Shown one piece after another: positions 50,552-58,736 of a DNA stretch of 64,000 nucleotides. The stretch's first letter is position 1. Each line of letters starts with the position of its first letter. The notes below the pieces were generated by a model. The model was given only the letters and a program-made list of their open reading frames with translations. It searched no databases and had not been told where the DNA came from. The DNA lies in assembly GCA_945860385.1 (NCBI GenBank), contig CAMAQD010000015.1, positions 33,419 through 97,418 of the forward strand, written 5' to 3'. This stretch comes from Flavobacterium psychrophilum. GTDB taxonomy: Bacteria; Bacteroidota; Bacteroidia; Flavobacteriales; Flavobacteriaceae. Position numbers and translations under genes: made by a program.

Positions 50552-53500
50552 ATGATGTTTAAATTAGAAAAAAAAACGAAACTCTTTTATATTATCTCAG
50601 CCATACTGTTAACAGTTGTATTGGGAATCTTCTATGCAAACAGTCAAAAGGAAATAGCTTCGAGCAAAAAATTATTACACACTCAGGAAGTTATTAGTAA
50701 GAGCAATGAAGTCTTGCTAGATGTACTCAATATTGAAACAGGTTTTAGAGGATATTTACTATCTGGAGATCGTGTTTTTTTAGAGCCATACAATCAATCC
50801 AAAATTAAAATAAACGCTAATTTAGACACATTAGAAGTGCTAACCCGCGACAATCCAAATCAGTTAGATAATATCACTTTGTTGAAAAAAAAGGTGGTTG
50901 ACCGAATATCTTTCACAGAAAAATACCTGACTGCTAAAAGTCCTGCTTTATTGAGTAATTCCGAAAAAATAGGAATAATTATAGAAGGAAAAATCATTAC
51001 AGACAAAATTAGAGCTGCAAAAAGTTCTATTACTAATGAAGAGTCCAGACTGTTAAAAGGTCGAAAAATCGAAAACGAAAAAGATTATCATTCATCTGAA
51101 TTAATCTTTATTTTACTACTTATTTTTCTAGTGACCATTTTTATCTTTGGATATTTTATCATAAAAAGTCAAAAAGAAAAAAACTTTGAATTAGAAAGCC
51201 ATACTGCCGACCTTAAATCAGCCTCTCAATATGCCTTAAGTCTCATCGAGGCAAGCCTTGACCCACTTGTAACCATTAATGCTAAGGGGAAAATCACGGA
51301 TATGAATGAAGCATTAGTACGTATAACTGGTGTGACTAGGGAAGAACTTGTAGGGTCTGATTTTTTCGATTATTTTACTGATCAACAAAGTGCCCGTGAG
51401 GTTTATCAAGAAGTTTTTGAAAAAGGTTCAGTTGCCGATTTGCCTCTTACCATTCGCCATAAAGACGGAAAATTGACAGACGTATTATTCAACGGATCCG
51501 TTTATAGAAATGATAGTGGAATAATTCTGGGGGTTGTAATTGTAGCAAGAGATATTGCAGAGCAAAAATGGGTCTTAGATTTACAAATTGCAAATAAAGA
51601 GTTGGCCTATCAGAATCAAGAAAAAGAAAAAAGAGCCAATGAGTTAGTAATAGCTAATGAAGAATTAGCGTATCAAAACCAAGAGAAAGAAAATAGAGCC
51701 AAGGAATTAGGTATAGCCAATCAAGAATTAGCCTATCAAAACCAAGAGAAAGAAAATAGAGCTAATGAGTTAATTATAGCCAATAAAGAATTAGCTTATC
51801 AAAACCAAGAAAAGGAAAATAGAGCCAATGAATTAGGTATAGCTAATGAAGAATTGGCCTATCAAAACCAAGAAAAGGAAAATAGAGCCAATGAATTAGG
51901 TATAGCCAACGAAGAATTAGCCTATCAAAACCAAGAGAAAGAAAATAGAGCCAATGAACTAGGCATTGCCAATGAAGAATTGGCATATCAAAACCAAGAA
52001 AAAGAAAACAGAGCCAATGAGTTAGGCATTGCTAATGAAGAATTAGCTTATCAAAACCAAGAGAAAGAAAATAGAGCCAACGAATTAGGCATTGCTAACG
52101 AAGAATTAGCCTATCAAAACCAAGAGAAAGAAAATAGAGCCAACGAGTTAGTCATTGCCAATGAGGAACTTCTTTACCAAAAAGAAGAAAAGACAAAAAG
52201 AGCCGATGAGTTAATCATTGCCGAAATTGAACTTAAATTTCAAAATAAAGAGAAAGAAAAAAGAGAAATTGCCAACAAGGAACTTGAAGCTCTCAGTTAC
52301 TTAGCAAAACTAGCTTCGCAATATTCATTGAGTTTAATAGAAGCCAGCCGTGACCCATTGGTAACCATAAACATTCAAGGTAAGATTACCGATATGAATG
52401 AAGCGACAGCGAACATTACTGGACTATCGAGAGAAGAACTTATTGATTCCGACTTTTTCGATTATTTTACAGAACAACAAAAAGCACGGGAAGTCTATCA
52501 AGAAGTATTTAAAAAAGGCTCGGTTGCAGATGCTCCACTAACTCTTAGGAACAAAAACGGAAAACTAACCGATGTACTATTTAATGGCTCAGTTTATAAA
52601 GACGGTGACGGAAATGTTCGAGGAGTTGTAATTGTTGCCCGAGATGTAACCGAGCAAAAAAGAATTGCTACAGAATTGATAGAAGCCAGAGTTTTTGCAG
52701 AATTGGCTACTGAAATTGCAGAAGAAGAAAAAAGAAATGCCGAAGCTGCTACAATAATTGCCGAAAATGCAGTAAAAGCAAAACAACAATTTTTATCCAA
52801 TATGAGTCACGAGATACGCACGCCAATGAACGCCATCATTGGGTTCACAAAAGTGGTATTGAAAACAGATTTGACTGATAAACAAAAAGAATATTTATCG
52901 GCCATAAAAATGAGTGGTGATGCCTTAATCGTTCTCATCAATGATATTCTTGATTTAGCAAAAGTAGATGCCGGAAAAATGACATTTGAACAAATTCCGT
53001 TTAAACTGGCCTCTTCCATTTCAGCGATGCTCCACGTATTTGAAACCAAAATTCAAGAAAAAAATTTAGTGTTAATTACAGAATATGATGCCAACATACC
53101 AAAAGTTATGCTTGGTGATCCAGTTCGTTTACATCAAATTATTTTAAACTTAGTCAGCAATGCAATAAAATTTACCTCGAAAGGAAAAATAACTGTACGT
53201 GTTAGTTTATTAAATGAAGACGAGAAAAGTATCACTGTAGAATTCTCAATTTCAGATACCGGAATTGGAATTGACGAAAGTAAAATGGAAACTATTTTTG
53301 ATAATTTTCAGCAAGCCACCAGTGGAACTTCAAGATTATTCGGGGGAACTGGATTAGGATTAGCCATTGTGAAACAATTAGTAGAACCTCAGGGGGGAAC
53401 TTTAAATGTCAAAAGTAAATTTAATGAAGGCTCAACTTTTAGTTTTACATTAAACTTTCTAAAGACAAATATTGATACAGAGTTAGAAACCGAAAATATA

Positions 53501-54319
53501 GAGATAGAAACAGGATTCAAGAATATAAAAGTATTGGTTGTAGAGGACATGCCTTTGAATCAATTATTGATGAAAACGCTTTTAGATGATTTTGGTTTTG
53601 AACGTGACATAGCCGAAAACGGAAAAATTGCAATCGAAAAACTTCATGAAAAAGACTATGATATTATATTAATGGACTTGCAAATGCCAGTAATGAATGG
53701 TTTTGAAGCCACCGAATATATTCGAAATACATTAAAATTAAATCTTCCTATTATAGCTCTTACGGCCGATGTAACCACAGTTGATTTAGCTAAATGCAAA
53801 ACTGTGGGAATGAATGATTATTTAGCAAAACCGGTTGACGATCGCGAATTATACAACAAAATTATTGGTTTAGTAAAAAACCCGGTACTTCAAAAAGATA
53901 CTCTTAAAAAGAAAGAGAACGAGCAGGAGAAAGTAAAAATTGATTCGAAGGAAATTGAATCTATTAAACACACTAATCTAGAATACTTAAATGTTAGAAC
54001 AAAATCAAATCCAAAATTAATGAAGGAGATGATTTCAATCTATTTACAGCAAACACCTCCTTTGCTTGAAGCTATGCGAAAAAGTGTACAGGATAAAGAT
54101 TGGCAATTGTTAGCTGCGGCAACACATAAAATTATTCCATCCTTTTCTATAATGGGTATGAATTCCGATTTAGAAAATAGAGCAAGAAAAATTCAAGAAG
54201 CCGCTAAAGCCGGCCAATTCACCGATGAAATAGCCCAAATGGTTTTGCAAATAGACACCATTTGTAATCAAGCCTGCAAAGAATTAGAAATAGAATTTAA
54301 CCTTATAAAAAATACATAA
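50552..54319 (+). CDS. Hybrid histidine kinase with CHASE3, two PAS, long coiled-coil repeat, REC and Hpt
   Basis: A 1255-aa sensor. Residues 10-28 form membrane helix 1, 30-175 a CHASE3-like periplasmic sensor, 186-206 helix 2. PAS1 (225-340) and PAS2 (588-705) are close copies of each other. Between them residues 342-573 hold eleven 21-residue repeats forming one long coiled coil. Then HisKA (MSHEIRTPMN near 750), HATPase (NAIKFT, DTGIGID, GGTGLGLAI), REC (Asp in ILMDLQMP near 1040) and Hpt (His in ATHKII near 1191). A His-Asp-His-Asp phosphorelay is expected. Two bases separate it from the response regulator. Confidence 0.95.
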   Translation: MMFKLEKKTKLFYIISAILLTVVLGIFYANSQKEIASSKKLLHTQEVISKSNEVLLDVLNIETGFRGYLLSGDRVFLEPYNQSKIKINANLDTLEVLTRDNPNQLDNITLLKKKVVDRISFTEKYLTAKSPALLSNSEKIGIIIEGKIITDKIRAAKSSITNEESRLLKGRKIENEKDYHSSELIFILLLIFLVTIFIFGYFIIKSQKEKNFELESHTADLKSASQYALSLIEASLDPLVTINAKGKITDMNEALVRITGVTREELVGSDFFDYFTDQQSAREVYQEVFEKGSVADLPLTIRHKDGKLTDVLFNGSVYRNDSGIILGVVIVARDIAEQKWVLDLQIANKELAYQNQEKEKRANELVIANEELAYQNQEKENRAKELGIANQELAYQNQEKENRANELIIANKELAYQNQEKENRANELGIANEELAYQNQEKENRANELGIANEELAYQNQEKENRANELGIANEELAYQNQEKENRANELGIANEELAYQNQEKENRANELGIANEELAYQNQEKENRANELVIANEELLYQKEEKTKRADELIIAEIELKFQNKEKEKREIANKELEALSYLAKLASQYSLSLIEASRDPLVTINIQGKITDMNEATANITGLSREELIDSDFFDYFTEQQKAREVYQEVFKKGSVADAPLTLRNKNGKLTDVLFNGSVYKDGDGNVRGVVIVARDVTEQKRIATELIEARVFAELATEIAEEEKRNAEAATIIAENAVKAKQQFLSNMSHEIRTPMNAIIGFTKVVLKTDLTDKQKEYLSAIKMSGDALIVLINDILDLAKVDAGKMTFEQIPFKLASSISAMLHVFETKIQEKNLVLITEYDANIPKVMLGDPVRLHQIILNLVSNAIKFTSKGKITVRVSLLNEDEKSITVEFSISDTGIGIDESKMETIFDNFQQATSGTSRLFGGTGLGLAIVKQLVEPQGGTLNVKSKFNEGSTFSFTLNFLKTNIDTELETENIEIETGFKNIKVLVVEDMPLNQLLMKTLLDDFGFERDIAENGKIAIEKLHEKDYDIILMDLQMPVMNGFEATEYIRNTLKLNLPIIALTADVTTVDLAKCKTVGMNDYLAKPVDDRELYNKIIGLVKNPVLQKDTLKKKENEQEKVKIDSKEIESIKHTNLEYLNVRTKSNPKLMKEMISIYLQQTPPLLEAMRKSVQDKDWQLLAAATHKIIPSFSIMGMNSDLENRARKIQEAAKAGQFTDEIAQMVLQIDTICNQACKELEIEFNLIKNT
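51578..52270 (+). repeat. 63-bp tandem repeat inside the histidine kinase gene
   Basis: About eleven in-frame 63-bp units coding ANELxIANxELAYQNQEKE followed by NR or KR. Units 5-9 are identical at protein level; the DNA differs only at synonymous sites between them. Outer units are more diverged. The unit length of 21 (three heptads) keeps the coiled-coil phase. Confidence 0.95.
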
Positions 54320-54321
54320 TC

Positions 54322-54771
54322 GTGAAAAAAGAAAACATAATAAAACTTTTCCTGGTAGATGACGATGCCTTGTTTCTTAAATCATTGGAAATTGAATTTA
54401 TGGAGCATGCTGATTTCACAACTGAAACCTATATCATCCATTCTTTTGCAACAGGTGAATTATGCCTGGAAAATTTAGAACTTAATCCAGACGTTATTAT
54501 TTTAGATTACTATCTGGATGGAATTGATCCAAATGCAATGAACGGCCTGGAAACATTAGATAAAATAAAAGCAGTCAATCAAGATTTTCCTGTAATAATG
54601 TTATCTTCTCAAGACAAAATTGATGTAGCCATAAATTGTATGCATCATAAGGCTTTTGATTATGTGGTAAAAAGCGAAACTGCTTTTTTGCGCCTACAAA
54701 AAATTATCTCCACCATTTTTCAATACAAAAAAATGAAAAAAGAACTGAGCTGGTATATGGATCGAATGTAA
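54322..54771 (+). CDS. Single-domain response regulator
   Basis: A 149-aa stand-alone receiver domain with a GTG start, two bases after the hybrid kinase gene. Acidic pair in FLVDDDALF (near 11-14), phosphoacceptor Asp in IILDYYLDG (near 60), Ser/Thr switch in IMLSSQ and Lys in YVVKSE. There is no output domain, so it acts as a phosphate relay or protein-interaction switch, likely for the kinase Hpt domain. Confidence 0.93.
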   Translation: MKKENIIKLFLVDDDALFLKSLEIEFMEHADFTTETYIIHSFATGELCLENLELNPDVIILDYYLDGIDPNAMNGLETLDKIKAVNQDFPVIMLSSQDKIDVAINCMHHKAFDYVVKSETAFLRLQKIISTIFQYKKMKKELSWYMDRM

Positions 54772-54817
54772 TTATACCATTTATTCCAACACGCTAATAA
54801 TCTGCCTTCTTACCTAC

Positions 54818-54858
54818 AAATGATGCAATTTCAAATTGAAATTGCATCATTTTTTTTA
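54818..54858 (+). terminator. Rho-independent terminator
   Basis: AAATGATGCAATTTCA / TGAAATTGCATCATTT, 16-bp perfect stem, 3-base loop, T-run; ends the AraC-kinase-regulator group. Confidence 0.9.
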
Positions 54859-54894
54859 TAATTCATTCATCTTTTTTTCAATTATGTAATGTGT

Positions 54895-54956
54895 GAAAGA
54901 TATAAGTTTCCCTGAGAATAATGTAATAATTTATGAAGTAAACGTGACCAACTTTG
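54895..54956 (+). promoter_or_regulatory. Regulon site 3: before the ice-binding protein gene
   Basis: Half-sites GAAAGATATAA (54895-54905) and GAATAATGTAA (54916-54926), 21 bp apart, then CAACTTTG (54949-54956), 23 bp on. GTGT precedes the first half-site, as in sites 2 and 4. Confidence 0.8.
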
Positions 54957-54994
54957 GGGTGTGATAATTACGTCACATCCCAAATCTTTTTATA

Positions 54995-55828
54995 ATGAAT
55001 TTAAAAAATGTGTTTCCAGCCGTTGCAATGTTAATGGTTGTGTTATTTTCTAGTTGTGACAACAGTCAGGAAAGCTATCCAGAAGCTACTGCAACTACAA
55101 AAGCTTCATTAGAAGCTACGGCATCTTCAAAAGTTGCTTCGGTATCAAAAACTAGTTTAAACTCTAAAACAACCGACCAATTAAGAGTTGTGAACCTAGG
55201 TGTTGCTGGCGATTTTGTAATTCTATCAAAAACAGGAATTACTAGTGTTTACAAATCTACTATTACCGGAGATATTGGTACAAGCCCAATCACTGGAGCA
55301 GCTATGGTAGTAAATTGTGGCGAAGTAACAGGAAATGTTTTTTCTGTTGATGCTTCTGGCCCAGCGTGTAAGACCACAAGCGCAACTATGCTGACCGCTG
55401 CTATAGGTGATATGCAAACTGCATATACAGATGCGGCTGGACGATCTAATCCTGATTTTCTAAATTTAGGTGCAGGAAATATAGGTGGAAAAACACTTAC
55501 CCCAGGTTTGTATAAATGGACAAGTGCCCTTAACATTCCAACCGATATTACGCTTACTGGTAGCCCAACCGACGTTTATATTTTACAAGTTGCGGGAACT
55601 CTCAAAATGAGTTCTGCAGTTAGGATTACTCTTGCTGGTGGACTACAAGCCAAAAATATTTTTTGGGTAGTTTCTGATGCTGTTACTTTCGGAACCACTA
55701 GCCACTTTGAAGGAAATATTCTTGGAATGACAGGGATTAATATGCAAACAGGAGCAACAATCAACGGAAGAATGTTGGCCCAAACTGCCGTAACTCTTCA
55801 AATGAATACAGTTACAATACCACAATAA
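54995..55828 (+). CDS. Ice-binding protein (DUF3494) lipoprotein
   Basis: A 277-aa lipoprotein (lipobox FSSC near residue 21) with a Ser/Thr/Ala/Lys-rich linker (about 25-65) followed by a full DUF3494 domain (about 66-277): VNLGVAGDFVILSKTGIT, STITGDIGTSPITGAAM, NLGAGNIGGKTLTPGLYKW, FWVVSDAVTFGTTSHFEGNI and the final GATINGRMLAQTAVTLQMNTV. In known members this beta-solenoid binds ice planes and inhibits recrystallisation. Lipid anchoring would keep it on the cell, for freezing protection or ice attachment. Its promoter holds regulon site 3. Confidence 0.93.
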   Translation: MNLKNVFPAVAMLMVVLFSSCDNSQESYPEATATTKASLEATASSKVASVSKTSLNSKTTDQLRVVNLGVAGDFVILSKTGITSVYKSTITGDIGTSPITGAAMVVNCGEVTGNVFSVDASGPACKTTSATMLTAAIGDMQTAYTDAAGRSNPDFLNLGAGNIGGKTLTPGLYKWTSALNIPTDITLTGSPTDVYILQVAGTLKMSSAVRITLAGGLQAKNIFWVVSDAVTFGTTSHFEGNILGMTGINMQTGATINGRMLAQTAVTLQMNTVTIPQ

Positions 55829-55848
55829 AATAAATTATTTTATTTCTT

Positions 55849-55880
55849 AAAGAGGTTGTCGAGAGACAGCCTCTTTTTTT
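55849..55880 (+). terminator. Rho-independent terminator
   Basis: AAAGAGGTTGTC / GACAGCCTCTTT (one G-T), 4-base loop, T-run, after the ice-binding gene. Confidence 0.85.
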
Positions 55881-55913
55881 TACCGCAAAACCACTAAATA
55901 AAACTTTAGGTGT

Positions 55914-55975
55914 GAATGATATAACTCTTAATAGGAATTGTATAATATTTTTTTAGGTAAATGAGCTCAACTTTG
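55914..55975 (+). promoter_or_regulatory. Regulon site 4: before the 56028 gene
   Basis: Half-sites GAATGATATAA (55914-55924) and GAATTGTATAA (55935-55945), 21 bp apart, then CAACTTTG (55968-55975), 23 bp on, the same -7 box as site 3. Confidence 0.8.
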
Positions 55976-56027
55976 CGCTATACAAAAAATCAATTTTTTT
56001 AAAAATTAACCTTTAAAATTAAATAGT

Positions 56028-56222
56028 ATGAATTTAAAAAGAATTTTTGGAGCATTGCTCACAGGCCTCGGAATTGCTGGCCTTATTTACACTGCGGTAG
56101 TGTTTTCTGGCACTTCTGGAGATACAAGAGATGTGAAAGAACTTATCATTTACGGCGTACTTGGTATTGTATTTTTCGTTTCAGGAATTAGCCTTGTTCG
56201 TACAACAAAAGACGAATCATAG
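56028..56222 (+). CDS. Small two-helix membrane protein
   Basis: A 64-aa protein with two hydrophobic helices: FGALLTGLGIAGLIYTAVVF (residues 6-25) and ELIIYGVLGIVFFVSGISLV (36-57), separated by a short Gly/Ser/Asp loop, with a charged C-terminus. I do not recognise a family. It has a regulon promoter and lies 77 bases before the AI-2E-family transporter gene, probably one operon. Confidence 0.7.
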   Translation: MNLKRIFGALLTGLGIAGLIYTAVVFSGTSGDTRDVKELIIYGVLGIVFFVSGISLVRTTKDES

Positions 56223-56299
56223 TATACCTTTTTTCGATTGTCGAAAAATTATCGAATACATAATTATTAAATAAAGTCGTTTAGAAAATCTAATAAAAT

Positions 56300-57376
56300 A
56301 TGACAGCAAACATTACTTCGGTTATACAGAAACTGCTTTTAGCATTTCTTGTTTTTGCTGGTTTATATTATGCCAAAGTTTTTTTGATGCCTTTATTTAT
56401 TGGGGGAATACTTGCAACACTATTCCTCCCTTTTTGCAGTTGGATGGAAAAAAAGAAAATCAACAAAGGATTGGCTGTTTTCATTTCATTGTTTTCCTTA
56501 TTATCGCTTGTCGCTGCAGTTATTGCCTTGTTAGGTTGGAAAATTTATGACTTCCTGGATGATTTTGCACTTGTAAAAAGAGAAGCAATAGCCTCGTTTA
56601 ATAGAATCCAGATGTACGTCTATGACCATTTGAATTTATCATTTAAACAGCAAGTTCAAATATTAAAAAACGAACAACCTTCTTACGGCAGCATTATGCA
56701 GATTGTGTTTGAGTCGTTGGCCAGTTTATTTACCAATTTTATTTTAGTATTGGTCTATTTTATCTTTTTGTTGTATTATCGTGTCCATATCAAGGTCTTT
56801 TTTATAAAAAAAACAGCCCCTGCTCAACAAGGTCAAATGGAACATCTTATTGTCAGTGCGGCTAATATATCGCAACAATATCTTTTGGGAGTTTTTAAAA
56901 TGATTGTGATTTTATGGGTTATGTACGGCATTGGTTTTAGTATAATAGGTGTAGAAAACGCCATATTTTTTGCTATTCTTTGCGGATTATTAGAAATTAT
57001 TCCTTACATCGGAAATATAACTGGAACATTATTAACTCTTTTAGTTGCAGCAGCTCAAGGCGCAAATTTATCTTTACTAGGTGGAATAATACTCGTTTAT
57101 GGCTCAGTACAACTTATTCAGGGTTGGCTTTTGGAACCACTAATATTAGGACCACAAGTAAAAATAAATCCTCTATTTACCATTATTGCTTTGGTACTGG
57201 GAGAACTTCTTTGGGGTGTGCCTGGTCTTATTCTAGCCATTCCAGTAATTGCCATCTTTAAAATTGTTTGCGATCATATTGAGTCCTTAAAACCTTATGG
57301 GTTTTTGATAGGCGAAATTGAAACGGAAAGAGAAGTATTGAATTTTATTAAAATAAAAAAGAAGCAATCAAATTAG
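56300..57376 (+). CDS. AI-2E family transporter (UPF0118/PerM-like)
   Basis: A 358-aa permease of the UPF0118 family with about eight helices. Typical blocks: FAGLYYAKVFLMPLFIGGIL, then YLLGVFKMIVILWVMYGIG, GLLEIIPYIGNITGTLLTLLVA (two pieces), and WLLEPLILGPQVKINPLFTI with GLILAIPVIAIFKIV. Family members were linked to autoinducer-2 or ion export; the substrate is not predictable. It is co-directional with the 56028 gene and probably expressed from its promoter. Confidence 0.9.
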   Translation: MTANITSVIQKLLLAFLVFAGLYYAKVFLMPLFIGGILATLFLPFCSWMEKKKINKGLAVFISLFSLLSLVAAVIALLGWKIYDFLDDFALVKREAIASFNRIQMYVYDHLNLSFKQQVQILKNEQPSYGSIMQIVFESLASLFTNFILVLVYFIFLLYYRVHIKVFFIKKTAPAQQGQMEHLIVSAANISQQYLLGVFKMIVILWVMYGIGFSIIGVENAIFFAILCGLLEIIPYIGNITGTLLTLLVAAAQGANLSLLGGIILVYGSVQLIQGWLLEPLILGPQVKINPLFTIIALVLGELLWGVPGLILAIPVIAIFKIVCDHIESLKPYGFLIGEIETEREVLNFIKIKKKQSN

Positions 57377-57525
57377 AATGGGTTTCTATTTCTGAAATAA
57401 ATAGTATTTAGCTATCAAAAAGGATCTGTCTCACTTATTGCTTTAAAAAAATAACAATTAAAAATATCAAAAGTCGGAATTAAATTTTGGGGAATGTTTT
57501 TTTTGGGTTTTTGGTTTTTTGGTTG

Positions 57526-57558
57526 GAGGTTGCTGTAAAAAGCAACCTCTTTTTTTTT
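57526..57558 (+). terminator. Rho-independent terminator
   Basis: GAGGTTGCT / AGCAACCTC with a 6-base loop and nine T. TTTTTTGGTTGG just before the stem also precedes the terminator at 61860. Confidence 0.9.
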
Positions 57559-57602
57559 ATAATTTTTTTAAAATAGTGTTTTAAATCAACATGATAAAGC
57601 GT

Positions 57603-57663
57603 GAATATTATAAGTCTTTACCAAAGTAGTATAACTTCTTTGCTATCATAAAAACGACCTTTA
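57603..57663 (+). promoter_or_regulatory. Regulon site 5: before the GH130-GT4 operon
   Basis: Half-sites GAATATTATAA (57603-57613) and AAGTAGTATAA (57624-57634), 21 bp apart, then GACCTTTA (57656-57663), 22 bp on. The second half-site is preceded by CCA, as in sites 6 and 7. Confidence 0.75.
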
Positions 57664-57695
57664 TAATTCGTTATTGGTAAGTAAATAAAAAAGAT

Positions 57696-58736
57696 ATGAT
57701 ACAAGTAAAAAAAGATGGAATAATAATAGAGAAGACAGCATTTCCTTTCGAAAACGAAGGCGTATTAAACCCTGCTGCCATTAGAGAAGGAGAGTTTGTT
57801 CATTTGTTCTATAGAGCAGTTAGTGAAGGAAATCATTCCAGCATTGGCTATTGTAAATTGATGGGCCCTTTAGAAGTAGAACAACGGCTGAATGTGGCTT
57901 TGATTTCTCCTGAATTTGATTATGAAAAACATGGCATCGAAGATCCAAGAATAGTAAAAATTGATGATTTGTATTACCTCACGTATACCGCTTATGATGG
58001 TGTAAATGCATTGGGAGCACTGGCAACTTCAAAGGATTTAATTCATTTTGACAAAAAAGGAATCATTGTACCCCAAATGACCTACGAAGAATTTAATCGT
58101 TTGGCAGAAACAGATATCATATTGGACGAAAAATATTATCGCTTCAATCAGCACAACCATATCAGTGAAAAAGAAGGATTGAAAATGTTGCTGTGGGACA
58201 AAAATGTTATTTTTTTCCCAAGAAGAATTAACGGAAAATTATGTTTCTTTCATCGCATTCGACCGGAAATACAAGTTGTGGTGCAAATAGATACAATAGA
58301 AGAACTAACCAAAGATTTTTGGAAAGAATATTTCATTCGCTTCAATGATTTTGTGGTTCTTTCACCAAAATACGAACACGAAAAAAGCTACGTAGGAGGA
58401 GGCTGTCCACCGATCGAAACTGAATTAGGATGGCTTATTATTTATCACGGAGTGCACGATTCTGTAAAAGGTTACGTCTATTCAGCTTGTGCTGCTCTGC
58501 TGGATTTAGACAATCCACAAATAGAAATTGCACGCTTACCCTACCCTTTATTCCAACCTGAAGAAATTTGGGAATTAAAAGGCGAAGTAAATAATGTGTG
58601 CTTTCCAACTGGAACTGCAATTTTTGATGATACTATTTATATTTATTACGGTGCTGCCGATGAAAGGGTGGCTTGCGCATCAATGAGTTTATCAGAACTG
58701 TTAAAAGAATTAATGTTAAATAAAAAATTAAAATGA
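57696..58736 (+). CDS. GH130 family glycoside phosphorylase-like protein
   Basis: A 346-aa five-bladed propeller of glycoside hydrolase family 130. Typical blocks: HLFYRAVSEGNHSSIGYC, GIEDPRIVKIDDLYYLTYTAYDG (two pieces), NVIFFPRRINGKLCFFHRIRPEIQV (two pieces), GGGCPPIETELGWLIIYHGV and YYGAADERVACASMSL. Family members phosphorolyse beta-mannosides; whether it is phosphorylase or hydrolase is not read from the sequence. Its last codon region overlaps the GT4 start by 4 bases, so both act in one path, perhaps a mannose-containing glycan. Confidence 0.9.
   Translation: MIQVKKDGIIIEKTAFPFENEGVLNPAAIREGEFVHLFYRAVSEGNHSSIGYCKLMGPLEVEQRLNVALISPEFDYEKHGIEDPRIVKIDDLYYLTYTAYDGVNALGALATSKDLIHFDKKGIIVPQMTYEEFNRLAETDIILDEKYYRFNQHNHISEKEGLKMLLWDKNVIFFPRRINGKLCFFHRIRPEIQVVVQIDTIEELTKDFWKEYFIRFNDFVVLSPKYEHEKSYVGGGCPPIETELGWLIIYHGVHDSVKGYVYSACAALLDLDNPQIEIARLPYPLFQPEEIWELKGEVNNVCFPTGTAIFDDTIYIYYGAADERVACASMSLSELLKELMLNKKLK

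Larger units (their letters stand above)
57377..57695. other. Spacer with terminator and regulon site 5
   Basis: No gene. Contains a T/G-rich run, a strong terminator (57526-57558) and regulon site 5 (57603-57663). Confidence 0.7.

Noticed and set aside
51578..52270. CRISPR-like array
   Set aside because: The regular 63-bp repeats have no spacers, are in frame and code a coiled coil in the kinase.
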